This document shows positions 49,201 through 57,988 of a stretch of DNA of 64,000 nucleotides, one piece after another. A model generated the notes under the pieces. The model was not told where the DNA came from and did not search any database. It saw nothing but the letters and a program-made list of their open reading frames with translations. Every line of letters begins with the position of its first letter. The stretch's first letter is position 1. The translations under genes were made by a program, and so were the position numbers. The stretch comes from an uncultured Kiloniellaceae bacterium (GTDB lineage: Bacteria; Pseudomonadota; Alphaproteobacteria; Kiloniellales; Kiloniellaceae): contig CANMQP010000012.1 in NCBI GenBank assembly GCA_947500035.1, positions 186,001-250,000 of the forward strand, read 5' to 3'.

Positions 49201-51651
49201 CTACCCCTTAACCCTCACCATCCCCGGATCGTACAGCGGCTTCATCCCAACCTCGCACTTGACCCGTTCCGTCGCCACCTCCAGCTCATACTCCCCCGAC
49301 AGCACAAAGTCCCGGTCCACGCCCTCCGGGTTCCGCACATAGCCGTAGCCAATCGGAAGCCCCAGCGTATGGCCATAACCTGCTGAGGTCAGCCACCCAA
49401 CCCGCTGGCCGTCCCGGTAAATCGTCTCCCGCCCCAGCAGCACAACATCCGGGTCCTCGACCGTAAAACACGCCAGCATCTTCTTCACGCCCTCCCGGCG
49501 CTGCGCCTCGACCGCCGCGCGGCCTTTGAAGTCGATGTTCTTTTTCAGCTTCACCGCCCAGCCCAATCCCGCCTCGTCAGGCGTATGGTCGGGGCCGATG
49601 TCGGCGCCCCAGGCGCGGTAGCCTTTTTCCAGGCGCAGGCTTTCGATGGCGCGGTAGCCCGCGTCGCGCAGGCCCAGATCCGCGCCCGCTTCCATCAGCG
49701 CGTCGTAGACGGCGGTGGCGTATTCCACGGGCAGGTGCAGTTCCCAGCCCAGCTCGCCCACATAGGTCACACGCAACGCGCGGACCGGGCAGCCCGCGAT
49801 GCCCAGGATCTGCATGCGGCCGAAAGGGAAAGACTCATTGCTCAGGTCGTAGCTGGTCACCCGGCTCAGGATGTCGCGCGCCTTGGGGCCCATCAGGGAG
49901 AGGACGGCGTTGGACGAAGTCACGTCGACCAGCTGCGCGTTCATCCCCGCCGGAATGTTGCGGCTGATCCAGTCGAAATCGTGGGTCGCGAAGCCGGTGC
50001 CGGTGACGATGTAGTATTCGTCTTCCGCCACCCGCGCGACGGTCAGGTCGCACGCGATGCCGCCCTTGTCGTTGAGCATCTGGGTGTAGACCAGCGCGCC
50101 CACCGGCTTCGCCACATCGTTGGCGGCGATCCAGCTCAGCGCGGCCTCGGCGTCCGGGCCTTTGAGAACGAACTTGGCGAAGGAGGTCTGGTCGAAAATC
50201 ACCGCCGCCTCACGCGCGGCCTTATGCTCGCGCGCCACCGCGCCGAACCAGTTTTGCCGCCCGAAGCTGTAGATATCTTTAGGTGCCTCCCCGGCCACCA
50301 GATCCGCGAACCAGTTCGGGCGCTCCCAGCCCAGCTTCTCGCCGAAGCAGGCGCCCTTGGCGGCCAGGCGGTCATAGAGCGGCGACTTGCGGCAGGGCCG
50401 CCCGCTGTCGTGTTCCTCGTGCGGCCAGGCCATGGTGTAGTGCTTGCCATAGGCCTCCAGAGTACGCGAGCGGACCCAGTCCGTATCGAAGTGCGGCCGC
50501 CCGAAGCGGCGGATGTCGGCGGCCCAGAGATCGAAGGGCGGCTCGCCCTTGTTGACCCACTCGGCCAGCGCCATGCCCGCGCCGCCGCCCGCCGCGATGC
50601 CGAAGGCGTTGAAGCCCGCACCGACGTAAAAATTCTTCAGCTCCGGCGCTTCGCCCAGAATGAAATTGCCGTCCGGGGTAAAGCTCTCGGGACCGTTGAC
50701 CAGCTCCTTGATCCCGGCGCTCTCCAGCGCGGGCACCCGCCCCAAGGCGAGCTCCATCAGCTGCTCGAAGTGATCGTAGTCGGAGGTCAGCAGGGTATAG
50801 TGAAAGTCCTCGGGAATGCCGTCCAGGGCCCAGGGAATGCCGTTGGGCTCGTAGCCGCCCATGACCAGCCCGCCGACCTCCTCCTTGTAGTAGGTCAGGC
50901 GGTCCGGATCGCGCAGGGTCGGCAGGTCCGGCGCGACGCCTTCGATGGCTTCGGTGATCATGTACTGATGCTCGACGGAAACCAGCGGCACATTCACCCC
51001 GACGGTCGCCGCGAAGTTGCGCGTCCACTGCCCGGCGCAGCAGATCACCACCTCGCAATCGATACGCCCCCGGTCGGTGACGACGCCCTTGATCCTGCCC
51101 TTCTCCACATCGACCGAGATCACTTTGGTGTCTTCGAAAATCGAGGCCCCCGCCATGCGGGCGCCCTTTGCCAGGGCCTGGGTGATGTCGGAGGGGTTGG
51201 CCTGCCCGTCGGTGGGCAGGAAGGCCGCGCCGACCAGATCGTCGACGGTCATGAGCGGCCAGAGCTCCTGTGCCTCCTTGGGGGTCAGCAGCTGCATGTC
51301 GAGGCCAAAGGAACGCGCGGTCGTGGCCTGCCGCTTGACCTCGGTCCAGCGTTCTTCGTTGCAGGCCAGGCGCAGGCCGCCGTTCATCTTCCAGCCGGTG
51401 GCCAGTTCCGTCTCCGCCTCCAGCCGTTTGTAGAGCGCAACGGATTCGCCCAGCAACTGGGTGATGTTGGCGGAGGAACGCAGCTGCCCCACCAGCCCGG
51501 CGGCGTGAAAGGTCGTGCCCGAGGTCAGCTTCTTGCGTTCCAGCAGCACCACCTCGCTCCAGCCCAGCTTGGCCAGATGATAGGCGGTCGAACAGCCGAC
51601 GATGCCGCCGCCGATGATGACCGCCTTGGCGCTAGTCGGAAAAGAACTCAT
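49201..51651 (-). CDS. Dimethylglycine/sarcosine dehydrogenase-like flavoprotein with GcvT domain
   Basis: An 816-residue oxidoreductase. The FAD site is AVIIGGGIVGCSTAYHLAKLG at the N-terminus (residues 9-29 in pieces), with the His-linked flavin motif GTTFHAAGLVG at about 45-55. A C-terminal GcvT/aminomethyltransferase-like half begins near residue 430 and binds folate (GELGWELHLP). Such enzymes demethylate dimethylglycine, sarcosine or related N-methyl compounds and pass the one-carbon unit to tetrahydrofolate. It is the last gene of the betaine-type ABC operon, so its substrate is probably what that transporter imports or a derivative. Confidence 0.92.
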   Translation of the reverse strand: MSSFPTSAKAVIIGGGIVGCSTAYHLAKLGWSEVVLLERKKLTSGTTFHAAGLVGQLRSSANITQLLGESVALYKRLEAETELATGWKMNGGLRLACNEERWTEVKRQATTARSFGLDMQLLTPKEAQELWPLMTVDDLVGAAFLPTDGQANPSDITQALAKGARMAGASIFEDTKVISVDVEKGRIKGVVTDRGRIDCEVVICCAGQWTRNFAATVGVNVPLVSVEHQYMITEAIEGVAPDLPTLRDPDRLTYYKEEVGGLVMGGYEPNGIPWALDGIPEDFHYTLLTSDYDHFEQLMELALGRVPALESAGIKELVNGPESFTPDGNFILGEAPELKNFYVGAGFNAFGIAAGGGAGMALAEWVNKGEPPFDLWAADIRRFGRPHFDTDWVRSRTLEAYGKHYTMAWPHEEHDSGRPCRKSPLYDRLAAKGACFGEKLGWERPNWFADLVAGEAPKDIYSFGRQNWFGAVAREHKAAREAAVIFDQTSFAKFVLKGPDAEAALSWIAANDVAKPVGALVYTQMLNDKGGIACDLTVARVAEDEYYIVTGTGFATHDFDWISRNIPAGMNAQLVDVTSSNAVLSLMGPKARDILSRVTSYDLSNESFPFGRMQILGIAGCPVRALRVTYVGELGWELHLPVEYATAVYDALMEAGADLGLRDAGYRAIESLRLEKGYRAWGADIGPDHTPDEAGLGWAVKLKKNIDFKGRAAVEAQRREGVKKMLACFTVEDPDVVLLGRETIYRDGQRVGWLTSAGYGHTLGLPIGYGYVRNPEGVDRDFVLSGEYELEVATERVKCEVGMKPLYDPGMVRVKG

Positions 51652-51667
51652 GTTACGGCCTCATATC

Positions 51668-52576
51668 TCAGATATTTTTAAAGTCTTCGAGCGCCGCCTC
51701 GTAGCGCGCCAGATTCTCGGCGCTGTAGGCGGCGTAGTCGAAGTCGAGTTCGGAATGAATTTCGGAGACCATGGACCACATGGCTTCGCGCAGCAGCGAT
51801 GCGCACTTCATGGCCTGATAGCGGTGCCAGAGGCTGTCATTCAGGGGCGTCTCGAAGTAGGTCTCCAGCAGCCAGCGCTCCTGCGCTTCCGCCAGGCCGT
51901 TGTTGGAAGCCAGCCCGCCCAGGTCGAAAAGCGGCGAGTTGAAGCCGCCGTAATCCCAGTCGATCAGCCAGAGGCGCTCGCCGCCCTCCGGCAGTTTCTG
52001 GGCCAACAGGTTGGCGGGCAGCAGGTCGTTATGGCCGAAGACGATCTCGACGGGTCCGACAGCGGCCTCCAGCCGGTCCGCCGCCACCAGCAGCTCGGGC
52101 AGCTTCGTGGCATAGGCCGAGCGCCCCTCGCGCAGTGTGGCCGTATAGTCGCGCACCACATGAAAGACCCAGAACATCAGGGCCGCGCCGCGCAGGTGTT
52201 GCGGAACCTCCCGGTGGCAGAGCCGCAGCAGGGGCACGATCCGCGCCAGCGTCTCCGGATCGCGCACGGCGGCCTCGTCCAGGGGCGTGGACTCGATGTA
52301 ATCCAGCACCAGCACCCCCGGTTCGTGATGGACCACGGCGGGCGAGAGACCGGCGGCGTGGGCGGCGCGGCTGGCCGCCAGTTCGTTGAAGCGCATCACC
52401 TGATGCACCGGGATGTCATTGCCGATCCGCACCACGTAGCGCCGGCCCGCGTCCTCGACCAGGAAGTTGATATTGGTGATGCCGCCGGTCAGGGTCGTGG
52501 GATTGACCGGCCCGCTCCAGATCGGCAAGTCCCTGGCGCGTTCCAGGGCGGGGGTATCGTCATCGATGGTGGTCAT
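51668..52576 (-). CDS. Choline/ethanolamine-kinase-like phosphotransferase
   Basis: A 302-residue APH-fold kinase. The catalytic loop is VFGHNDLLPANLLAQ (H-x-D-x-x-x-x-N), followed by the metal-binding IDWDYGG; an N-terminal GGITNINFLVE loop and VVRIGN form the nucleotide site. This is the choline/thiamine/aminoglycoside-kinase group. It lies between the betaine-type permease and the flavoprotein, in one operon. A likely substrate is a choline-like amino alcohol, but a side role cannot be excluded. Confidence 0.88.
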   Translation of the reverse strand: MTTIDDDTPALERARDLPIWSGPVNPTTLTGGITNINFLVEDAGRRYVVRIGNDIPVHQVMRFNELAASRAAHAAGLSPAVVHHEPGVLVLDYIESTPLDEAAVRDPETLARIVPLLRLCHREVPQHLRGAALMFWVFHVVRDYTATLREGRSAYATKLPELLVAADRLEAAVGPVEIVFGHNDLLPANLLAQKLPEGGERLWLIDWDYGGFNSPLFDLGGLASNNGLAEAQERWLLETYFETPLNDSLWHRYQAMKCASLLREAMWSMVSEIHSELDFDYAAYSAENLARYEAALEDFKNI

Positions 52577-52609
52577 GCTTTTCCCTCCCGGTTCATTCCT
52601 GGGTCCCTC

Positions 52610-54673
52610 CTATTCCGCAAGCCCGAGCCGCGCGCGGGCATTGCGCGCGCTGGCGGCCAGGATGCGGTCGAGAATGATGGCGATGGCCGCGACCGACAGC
52701 CCGGCGATGATGCCCCGCCCGCTGTCCGCCTTGGTCAGGGCGATGTAAACCTCCTGCCCCAGGTCCCGCGTGCCCACCAGCGCCGTGATCACCAGCATGG
52801 AGAGCGCCAGCATGATGGTCTGGTTCAGACCCAGCAGGATCTCCGGCAGGGCCAGCGGCAGCTTGATCTTGCGCAACAGCTGCCAGCGCGTGCAGCCCGA
52901 AACGATGCCCGCCTCGATCAGCTGCGGCTCGATGCCGCGAATACCGTGGGCGGCGTAGCGCACGGCGGGCGCCAGGGCATAGAGCACGACGGCGATCATG
53001 GCCGAGAAATCCCCGACCCGGAACAGCATCACCACCGGGATCAGATAGACGAAGCTGGGCAGGGTCTGCAGGGTGTCGATCACCGCCGAGACGATGCGGT
53101 TCGCCCGCTCGTTCTCCGCCGAGAGCACCCCCAGCGGAATGCCGATCAGCGAGGCGATGAGCACCGAGACGCCGCAAAGGTAAAGCGTGACCATGGCCTT
53201 GTCCCAGAGGCCGTTGGCGGCGATGAAGAGCGCCAGCCCGCCCGCCAGCAGCCCCAGGCGCCAGCCGCCGAACTTCCAGCCGGCCAGGGCGACGATGGCG
53301 ATGCCCCAGGGCCAGGGGATGCCCAGCAGGAAGCGCTTCACCGGCAGCAGCAGCCAGGTCAGCATGAAGGTCTTTGCGGCCTCGAACTGATCGAAGAAGT
53401 TCACGTTGATGAACGCCACCAGATCCGCCCAGAAGGGCCCGGTGGTCAGGGTCAGCGAAGCCGGATAGCTTTGAACCGCGGGCAGCATCAGGCCGACGAG
53501 GCCGGTGACCAGCGCCACGGCAAGGACCGTCGTGCCCCAGGGGTGGCGCTTGATCAGGCCGGCCTGCTGCAGGCTTTCAATCTCATCATGGGTCGGTGTG
53601 GGCCGGACCGCAAAGGCCTGGCTCAAGCGGTCCAGGGCAATCGCCATGACCACAATGGCAATGCCCGCCTCCAGCCCCGCGCCGATGTCCAGGCGTCTGA
53701 GGGAAGACAGGACTTCAAAACCCAGGCCGCCCGCGCCGATCATGGAGGCGATGATCACCATATTAAGGGACAGCATAATAACCTGATTGACCCCGACCAT
53801 CAGACTGGGCGCGGCGGAGGGCACCAGGATCTTCCACATCATCTGCCGCCGGGTACAGCCGACCATGGATCCGAATTCGCGGATCTCCGTGGGCACGCCC
53901 CGCAGCGCCAGCGTCGTCACCCGCACCATGGGCGGCATGGCATAAATGATGGTCGCCACCAGCGCGGAAACCGGCCCGAAGCCGAAGAGAAAGAGGATCG
54001 GCACCAGATAGGCGAAGACCGGCACGGTCTGCATCAGATCCAGGATCGGCCGCAGGACCCGGTCGAAGGTCGGCCAGCGGTAGGCCCCGATCCCCAGCAG
54101 CAAACCGCCCGCCACACCGATGGGCACGGAGATCAGGACCGAGGCCAGCGTCACCATGGCGCTGTCCCACTGCCCGAAGACCGCGAGATAGAGAAAACAG
54201 CCGCCGACCAGCGCCGCGAGCCGCCAGTCCTTCGCCACCCGTCCGATCGCGACCACCACGGCAATGATGGCGATCCAGCTCAGCGAGGGCGCGATCTGCG
54301 AGGCTTCGCTGCCGACCCCGATGGTAAAACCGTCGATCACCGCCGCGCGCACAAAGTCGTAGGGCAGCTCGATCAGCCAGGCGATGCCGCGGGTGAATTC
54401 CTTGAAGGTGAAGAGGCCGAAAGTCGCATCCTCGACCAGCCATTTCATGGCGTCGCTGATGTCCCGCTTGAAGGGCAGCCGCCAGCCGGCCGGGTACTTC
54501 ATGAGCCAGCGCGCGTCGATGGCCCTGGAGAACTCCCGGCCATAGCTGGAGAAGACCCAGGTCACGGCGAAGAGCGCCAGCCAGAGCGGTGCGCCCATGG
54601 GATTGAATCGGGTCAGATTGACCCGGGCCGGGTTCGGCCCTGCAGGACTGCTATCGGGGTTGGCCAGACTCAT
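52610..54673 (-). CDS. proW: Glycine-betaine/proline-type ABC permease with two fused permease domains
   Basis: A 687-residue protein in which two ProW-like permease domains follow one another. The EAA-type loops are IREFGSMVGCTRRQMMWKIL (first half) and LIEAGIVSGCTRWQLLRKIK (second half), with paralogous PTVPVFAYLVPILFLFG and PSFVYLIPVVMLF-like helices. ProW is normally a homodimer of about 350 residues, so the fused form provides both halves of the channel in one chain. The ATG at 54673 overlaps the ATPase stop by four bases. Confidence 0.9.
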   Translation of the reverse strand: MSLANPDSSPAGPNPARVNLTRFNPMGAPLWLALFAVTWVFSSYGREFSRAIDARWLMKYPAGWRLPFKRDISDAMKWLVEDATFGLFTFKEFTRGIAWLIELPYDFVRAAVIDGFTIGVGSEASQIAPSLSWIAIIAVVVAIGRVAKDWRLAALVGGCFLYLAVFGQWDSAMVTLASVLISVPIGVAGGLLLGIGAYRWPTFDRVLRPILDLMQTVPVFAYLVPILFLFGFGPVSALVATIIYAMPPMVRVTTLALRGVPTEIREFGSMVGCTRRQMMWKILVPSAAPSLMVGVNQVIMLSLNMVIIASMIGAGGLGFEVLSSLRRLDIGAGLEAGIAIVVMAIALDRLSQAFAVRPTPTHDEIESLQQAGLIKRHPWGTTVLAVALVTGLVGLMLPAVQSYPASLTLTTGPFWADLVAFINVNFFDQFEAAKTFMLTWLLLPVKRFLLGIPWPWGIAIVALAGWKFGGWRLGLLAGGLALFIAANGLWDKAMVTLYLCGVSVLIASLIGIPLGVLSAENERANRIVSAVIDTLQTLPSFVYLIPVVMLFRVGDFSAMIAVVLYALAPAVRYAAHGIRGIEPQLIEAGIVSGCTRWQLLRKIKLPLALPEILLGLNQTIMLALSMLVITALVGTRDLGQEVYIALTKADSGRGIIAGLSVAAIAIILDRILAASARNARARLGLAE

Positions 54674-55836
54674 CCCGCCCCCTCGCGCCCAAGCGGATCA
54701 GGCTCGACCGGGTCACGCTCGACCGGGTCACGCCTGACCGGGTCACGCCCGACCAGTCCACGCCCCACCAGAACATCGATCACCGCCTGCCGGTCGATGC
54801 TGCCGACAACCTCGCCCTCCTCCAGCACCCGGAAGGGCGCGTCGGCGGCCTCTATTCTCTCGGCGATGGCCTCAATCCGGTCGCTGGCCTGGACGTCACC
54901 GGCGTAAGTGCCGGGTGCCGGGCCCCCCCTGTCTTTAGTGGCGGTCATGACGCTGGGCGCCATAACGCTGCGGGCCGTCAGGATCTTGGCGCGCGGAATG
55001 TGCCTTGTGAACTCGGCCACGTAGTCCGTCGCCGGATGCAGCACCAGTTCCTCCGGCGTCGCGGTCTGGATGATCTCGCCGTCCTGCATGATCGCGATCC
55101 TGTCCGCCAGCCTGATCGCCTCGTCGAAATCATGGGTGATGAAAACGATGGTCTTGTGCAGCATCGATTGCAGTCTCAAGAACTCGTCCTGCATCTCCCG
55201 GCGGATCAGTGGGTCCAGCGCCGAGAAGGGCTCGTCCAGGAACCAGAGGTCCGGCTCCACCGCCAGGGAGCGGGCAATACCGACCCGCTGCTGCTGGCCG
55301 CCGGAAAGTTCGCGCGGGAAGTAACTCTCCCGCCCCTTCAGGCCGACCAGCTCGATCACCTCGCGCGCCCGCGCCTCCCGCTCGGCCCGGCCGGCGCCCT
55401 GAACCTCGAGCGGAAAGGCAACGTTCTGTAAAACCGTCAGATGGGGCAGCAGCGCGAACTGCTGAAACACCATGCCCATCTTGCGGCGGCGCACCTCGAT
55501 CAGTTCGCGCTCGGGCATGCTCAGCAGATCGCGGCCCTCGAACAGGACCTCGCCGGCGGTCGGTTCGATCAGGCGGGAGAGGCAGCGAACAAGGGTCGAT
55601 TTTCCCGATCCCGACAGGCCCATGATGACGAAAATTTCGCCCTCGCGGATTTCCACATTTGCGGCCCGCACCGCGCCGATCAGACCGGCGGCGCGAATCT
55701 GCTCCCCCGTCAGCTCGAGATGTCGTTCGCTGTGACTTTTCTGTGTCATAACGTTTTTGACGCCCAGAAAATCTTCAGCATTTGGTCCGTAGAGTTTCCA
55801 GACCGAGCGACAGGCGAGCTTTACCGGCTTATCCAT
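54670..55836 (-). CDS. proV: Glycine-betaine/proline-type ABC transporter ATPase
   Basis: A 388-residue ProV-like ATPase. Walker A is GLSGSGKST, the signature is LSGGQQQRVGIARSL, and Walker B is LWFLDEPFSALDPLI. An N-terminal helical extension (about residues 1-60) is typical of ProV, and one CBS-like module lies near 320-360 (PFRVLEEGEVVGSIDRQAVIDVL). The C-terminal tail is a run of Arg-Asp-Pro-Val units encoded by a 15-bp tandem repeat. It follows a hairpin after the binding-protein gene. Confidence 0.92.
   Translation of the reverse strand: MDKPVKLACRSVWKLYGPNAEDFLGVKNVMTQKSHSERHLELTGEQIRAAGLIGAVRAANVEIREGEIFVIMGLSGSGKSTLVRCLSRLIEPTAGEVLFEGRDLLSMPERELIEVRRRKMGMVFQQFALLPHLTVLQNVAFPLEVQGAGRAEREARAREVIELVGLKGRESYFPRELSGGQQQRVGIARSLAVEPDLWFLDEPFSALDPLIRREMQDEFLRLQSMLHKTIVFITHDFDEAIRLADRIAIMQDGEIIQTATPEELVLHPATDYVAEFTRHIPRAKILTARSVMAPSVMTATKDRGGPAPGTYAGDVQASDRIEAIAERIEAADAPFRVLEEGEVVGSIDRQAVIDVLVGRGLVGRDPVRRDPVERDPVEPDPLGREGAG
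54701..54760 (-). repeat. Four 15-bp tandem repeats encoding the C-terminal tail of the ATPase
   Basis: Units of 15 bp lie at 54701-54715, 54716-54730, 54731-54745 and 54746-54760, built around GACCGGGTCA. The in-frame product is a series of five-residue Arg-Asp-Pro-Val-type units, so copy-number change would alter tail length without a frameshift. Confidence 0.75.
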
Positions 55837-55847
55837 AGAGACCTCGT

Positions 55848-55875
55848 GATCTGCCGAAAAAGACCCCGGCAGATC
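55848..55875 (-). promoter_or_regulatory. Hairpin between binding-protein and proV genes
   Basis: GATCTGCCG at 55848-55856 pairs perfectly with CGGCAGATC at 55867-55875 (9 bp, ten-base loop). On the minus strand it lies after the binding-protein stop and just upstream of the proV ribosome-binding site (GAGG), so it could both stabilise the upstream message and limit proV translation. Confidence 0.65.
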
Positions 55876-55937
55876 AATTTATACCCCGAGGCTGCAAGCG
55901 GACCGGGCCGCCTGCCGCCTCTTCGAACTTGCGCTAA

Positions 55938-56891
55938 CTACTTGGAAATCCAGCCGTTCCAGCGGTCCTTGTTGGCGTCCATCCATTCCTTGACCACGCC
56001 GTCCAGATCCTTGCCGTCCAGATCGACCTTGGTCACCATGGCGCCCATCTCGTCGTTCTCGACGTTAAAGGCCTTGATGGCTTTATGCGCGCCCGGCCAT
56101 TTGTCCTTCACGCCGGACCAGGAAACCTTCCAGATCGGCCCGCGCGGCTTGCCGCAATCGTAGGCCATGTCGGGATTTATCCCCGCGGATGGATCCTGAT
56201 AGCATTCCTTGGAATATTCAGGAAATTCAACCCACTCGCCGTCGAACTTAAAGGGCGCCCAGTGCGGTGCATAGACCCAGAGCACGATCGGCGCCTTACG
56301 CTGATAGGCCGATTGCAGCTCCGCGAAGAGGGCCGCGTCGGTCCCGGCATGGATCACCTCGAAGTCCATCTCCAGCGCCTCGACCCGCTCGTCGTCAAAG
56401 CCGCCCCAGGTCACCGGAGCCCCCAGGTAACGGCCCTTGGGCGCGGTTTCAGGGGTGGCGAATTCCTCGGCGCAGTCGTTCAGCGCCTTCCAGTCCGGCA
56501 GGCCCGGGCAGACCTCTTTCATATAGGCGGGATACCACCACTCCTCGACCGCGAGCATGCCGGTTTCGCCAAGGTTTTCAACGGATCCGGTCGCCACCGC
56601 TTCGTCCATGGCTTCGCGGCCGGTGGTCTCCCAGATCTCCATGGCGACATGCAGATCGCCGGTTTTCAGGCCCGCGAACTGGGCGATGTAGTCGGCCTGC
56701 ACGTATTCGACATTGTAACCGGCCTCCTTCAACACCTCTCCCATGATCTTGGTGGTCAGCAACTGACCGGTCCAGTCATGCAAAGTCAGCTTGATCGGAT
56801 CCTGGTTCTCCGCCGAATAGGCGGCCGGCGCGAGCGGCCCGAAGTAGACAGCAGCCGAAAGGGCCGCGATCAGCGATAGGCTTTTTTTCAT
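55938..56891 (-). CDS. proX: Glycine-betaine-type substrate-binding protein (OpuAC/ProX-like)
   Basis: A 317-residue periplasmic protein. The signal peptide MKKSLSLIAALSAAVYFGPL is cleaved near AYSAEN. The mature part has LTLHDWTGQLLTTKIMGEVL, DLHVAMEIWETTG and PIVLWVYAPHWAPF, typical of OpuAC/ProX. Several Trp residues (for example Trp in EEWWYP and APHWAPF) suggest an aromatic box for a quaternary ammonium group. It is first gene of an operon that ends in a demethylating flavoprotein. Confidence 0.92.
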   Translation of the reverse strand: MKKSLSLIAALSAAVYFGPLAPAAYSAENQDPIKLTLHDWTGQLLTTKIMGEVLKEAGYNVEYVQADYIAQFAGLKTGDLHVAMEIWETTGREAMDEAVATGSVENLGETGMLAVEEWWYPAYMKEVCPGLPDWKALNDCAEEFATPETAPKGRYLGAPVTWGGFDDERVEALEMDFEVIHAGTDAALFAELQSAYQRKAPIVLWVYAPHWAPFKFDGEWVEFPEYSKECYQDPSAGINPDMAYDCGKPRGPIWKVSWSGVKDKWPGAHKAIKAFNVENDEMGAMVTKVDLDGKDLDGVVKEWMDANKDRWNGWISK

Positions 56892-57145
56892 CTTTGGAAC
56901 TCCCCGTTCTTTTTAACGCGTTTTTCGCTGCCTTTTTGCAGCGCCCGTCCCTGTCACCGGCTTCATCACTGAATCGCCAGACTATTTCTGGAGCCAATCA
57001 CACGGATACAACTTCCCCTTCATCATCCATCATTTTCCGGTAGAATCCACATATATCCGCAATTCGTGTTGACTTTTGTGGGTTATCTGAGAGTTTTGCA
57101 CAGAAAACAGTCATTTCATCACAGCTTAGAGTTCCGGAGAAGAGA

Positions 57146-57988
57146 TTGGATCTCCCGCAAACCGAGACAGGCCCCAAGACCGCAACGGACTCCCGCCCAG
57201 AATCCCGGCGCGCCACCCAGCGCGAGAATGAAATCCTCCAGGAACTGCGCCGCTCCGGCGGGTCCAGCCGGATTCAGAACCTTGCCGGCCGGCTGAAGGT
57301 TTCAGAAGAAACCATTCGCCGGAATTTAAAGTCGCTCGCAAAGGAGGGGCTCGTGCGCCGGGTTCACGGCGGCGCCCATCTGCCCGATGCGCGCAGCGAA
57401 GCCAGCTTCCAGCAGCGGGTGGACGAGAACCCCGACGCCAAACGCCGTATCGCCGAAAAGGTGGCGGAGATCATCGAGGACGGGGATTCGCTTTTCCTCG
57501 ATATCGGCTCGACCACCTCCTACATCGCACAGGCTTTGCAACACCGCCGGGATCTCTTCGTGGTGACCAATTCCGTCTCGGTCGCCCACACCCTGGCCGC
57601 GCGTAACGGCAACCGGGTCTTCATGGCCGGCGGTGAATTGCGCGCCCATGACGGTGGGGCCTTCGGGGTGGAAGCCATTGAATTCGTGCGCCGTTTTCAG
57701 GTCGAGTACGCGGTGCTCTCGGCGGCGGCCATAAATGCCGCGAGCGGTTTCATGCTTTTCGACCTGCAGGAAGCGGAATTCTCCCGCGAGATCATGCGCC
57801 GCGCCAAGACCAGTATCGTTGCCGCCGACAGCTCCAAGTTCGACCATCGCGCCCCGATCTCCGTCGACGCGCCTTCACTGGTCGACGTCCTGGTCACTGA
57901 CAGCGCGCCACCGGAGGAATTGAAAGCGGCGCTCAACGCCTGGTCCGTCGATGTCGTCCTGGCCGACGGAGGAAGCGGCGCGTCCTAG
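57146..57988 (+). CDS. DeoR/GlpR-family transcriptional regulator
   Basis: A 280-residue DeoR-type repressor. The HTH is at about residues 27-75 (SGGSSRIQNLAGRLKVSEETIRRNLKSL) and the DeoRC sugar-phosphate domain follows (DGDSLFLDIGSTTSYIAQAL, later AADSSKFDHRAPISV). The start is TTG at 57146 with GGAGAAG upstream; no ATG or GTG is available in the open frame for a considerable distance. The 254-bp gap before it (56892-57145) is moderately AT-rich with no gene seen. It overlaps the SDR gene tail to tail by four bases. Confidence 0.87.
   Translation: MDLPQTETGPKTATDSRPESRRATQRENEILQELRRSGGSSRIQNLAGRLKVSEETIRRNLKSLAKEGLVRRVHGGAHLPDARSEASFQQRVDENPDAKRRIAEKVAEIIEDGDSLFLDIGSTTSYIAQALQHRRDLFVVTNSVSVAHTLAARNGNRVFMAGGELRAHDGGAFGVEAIEFVRRFQVEYAVLSAAAINAASGFMLFDLQEAEFSREIMRRAKTSIVAADSSKFDHRAPISVDAPSLVDVLVTDSAPPEELKAALNAWSVDVVLADGGSGAS

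Noticed and set aside
49585-51681. Open frame of about 700 codons opposite the dimethylglycine-dehydrogenase-like gene
   Set aside because: Antisense shadow with no recognisable motif.
51602-54907. Open frame of about 1100 codons on the plus strand opposite the betaine permease and kinase genes
   Set aside because: Arg/His/Gln/Asp-rich nonsense composition, antisense to well-supported genes; explained by GC-biased third positions.
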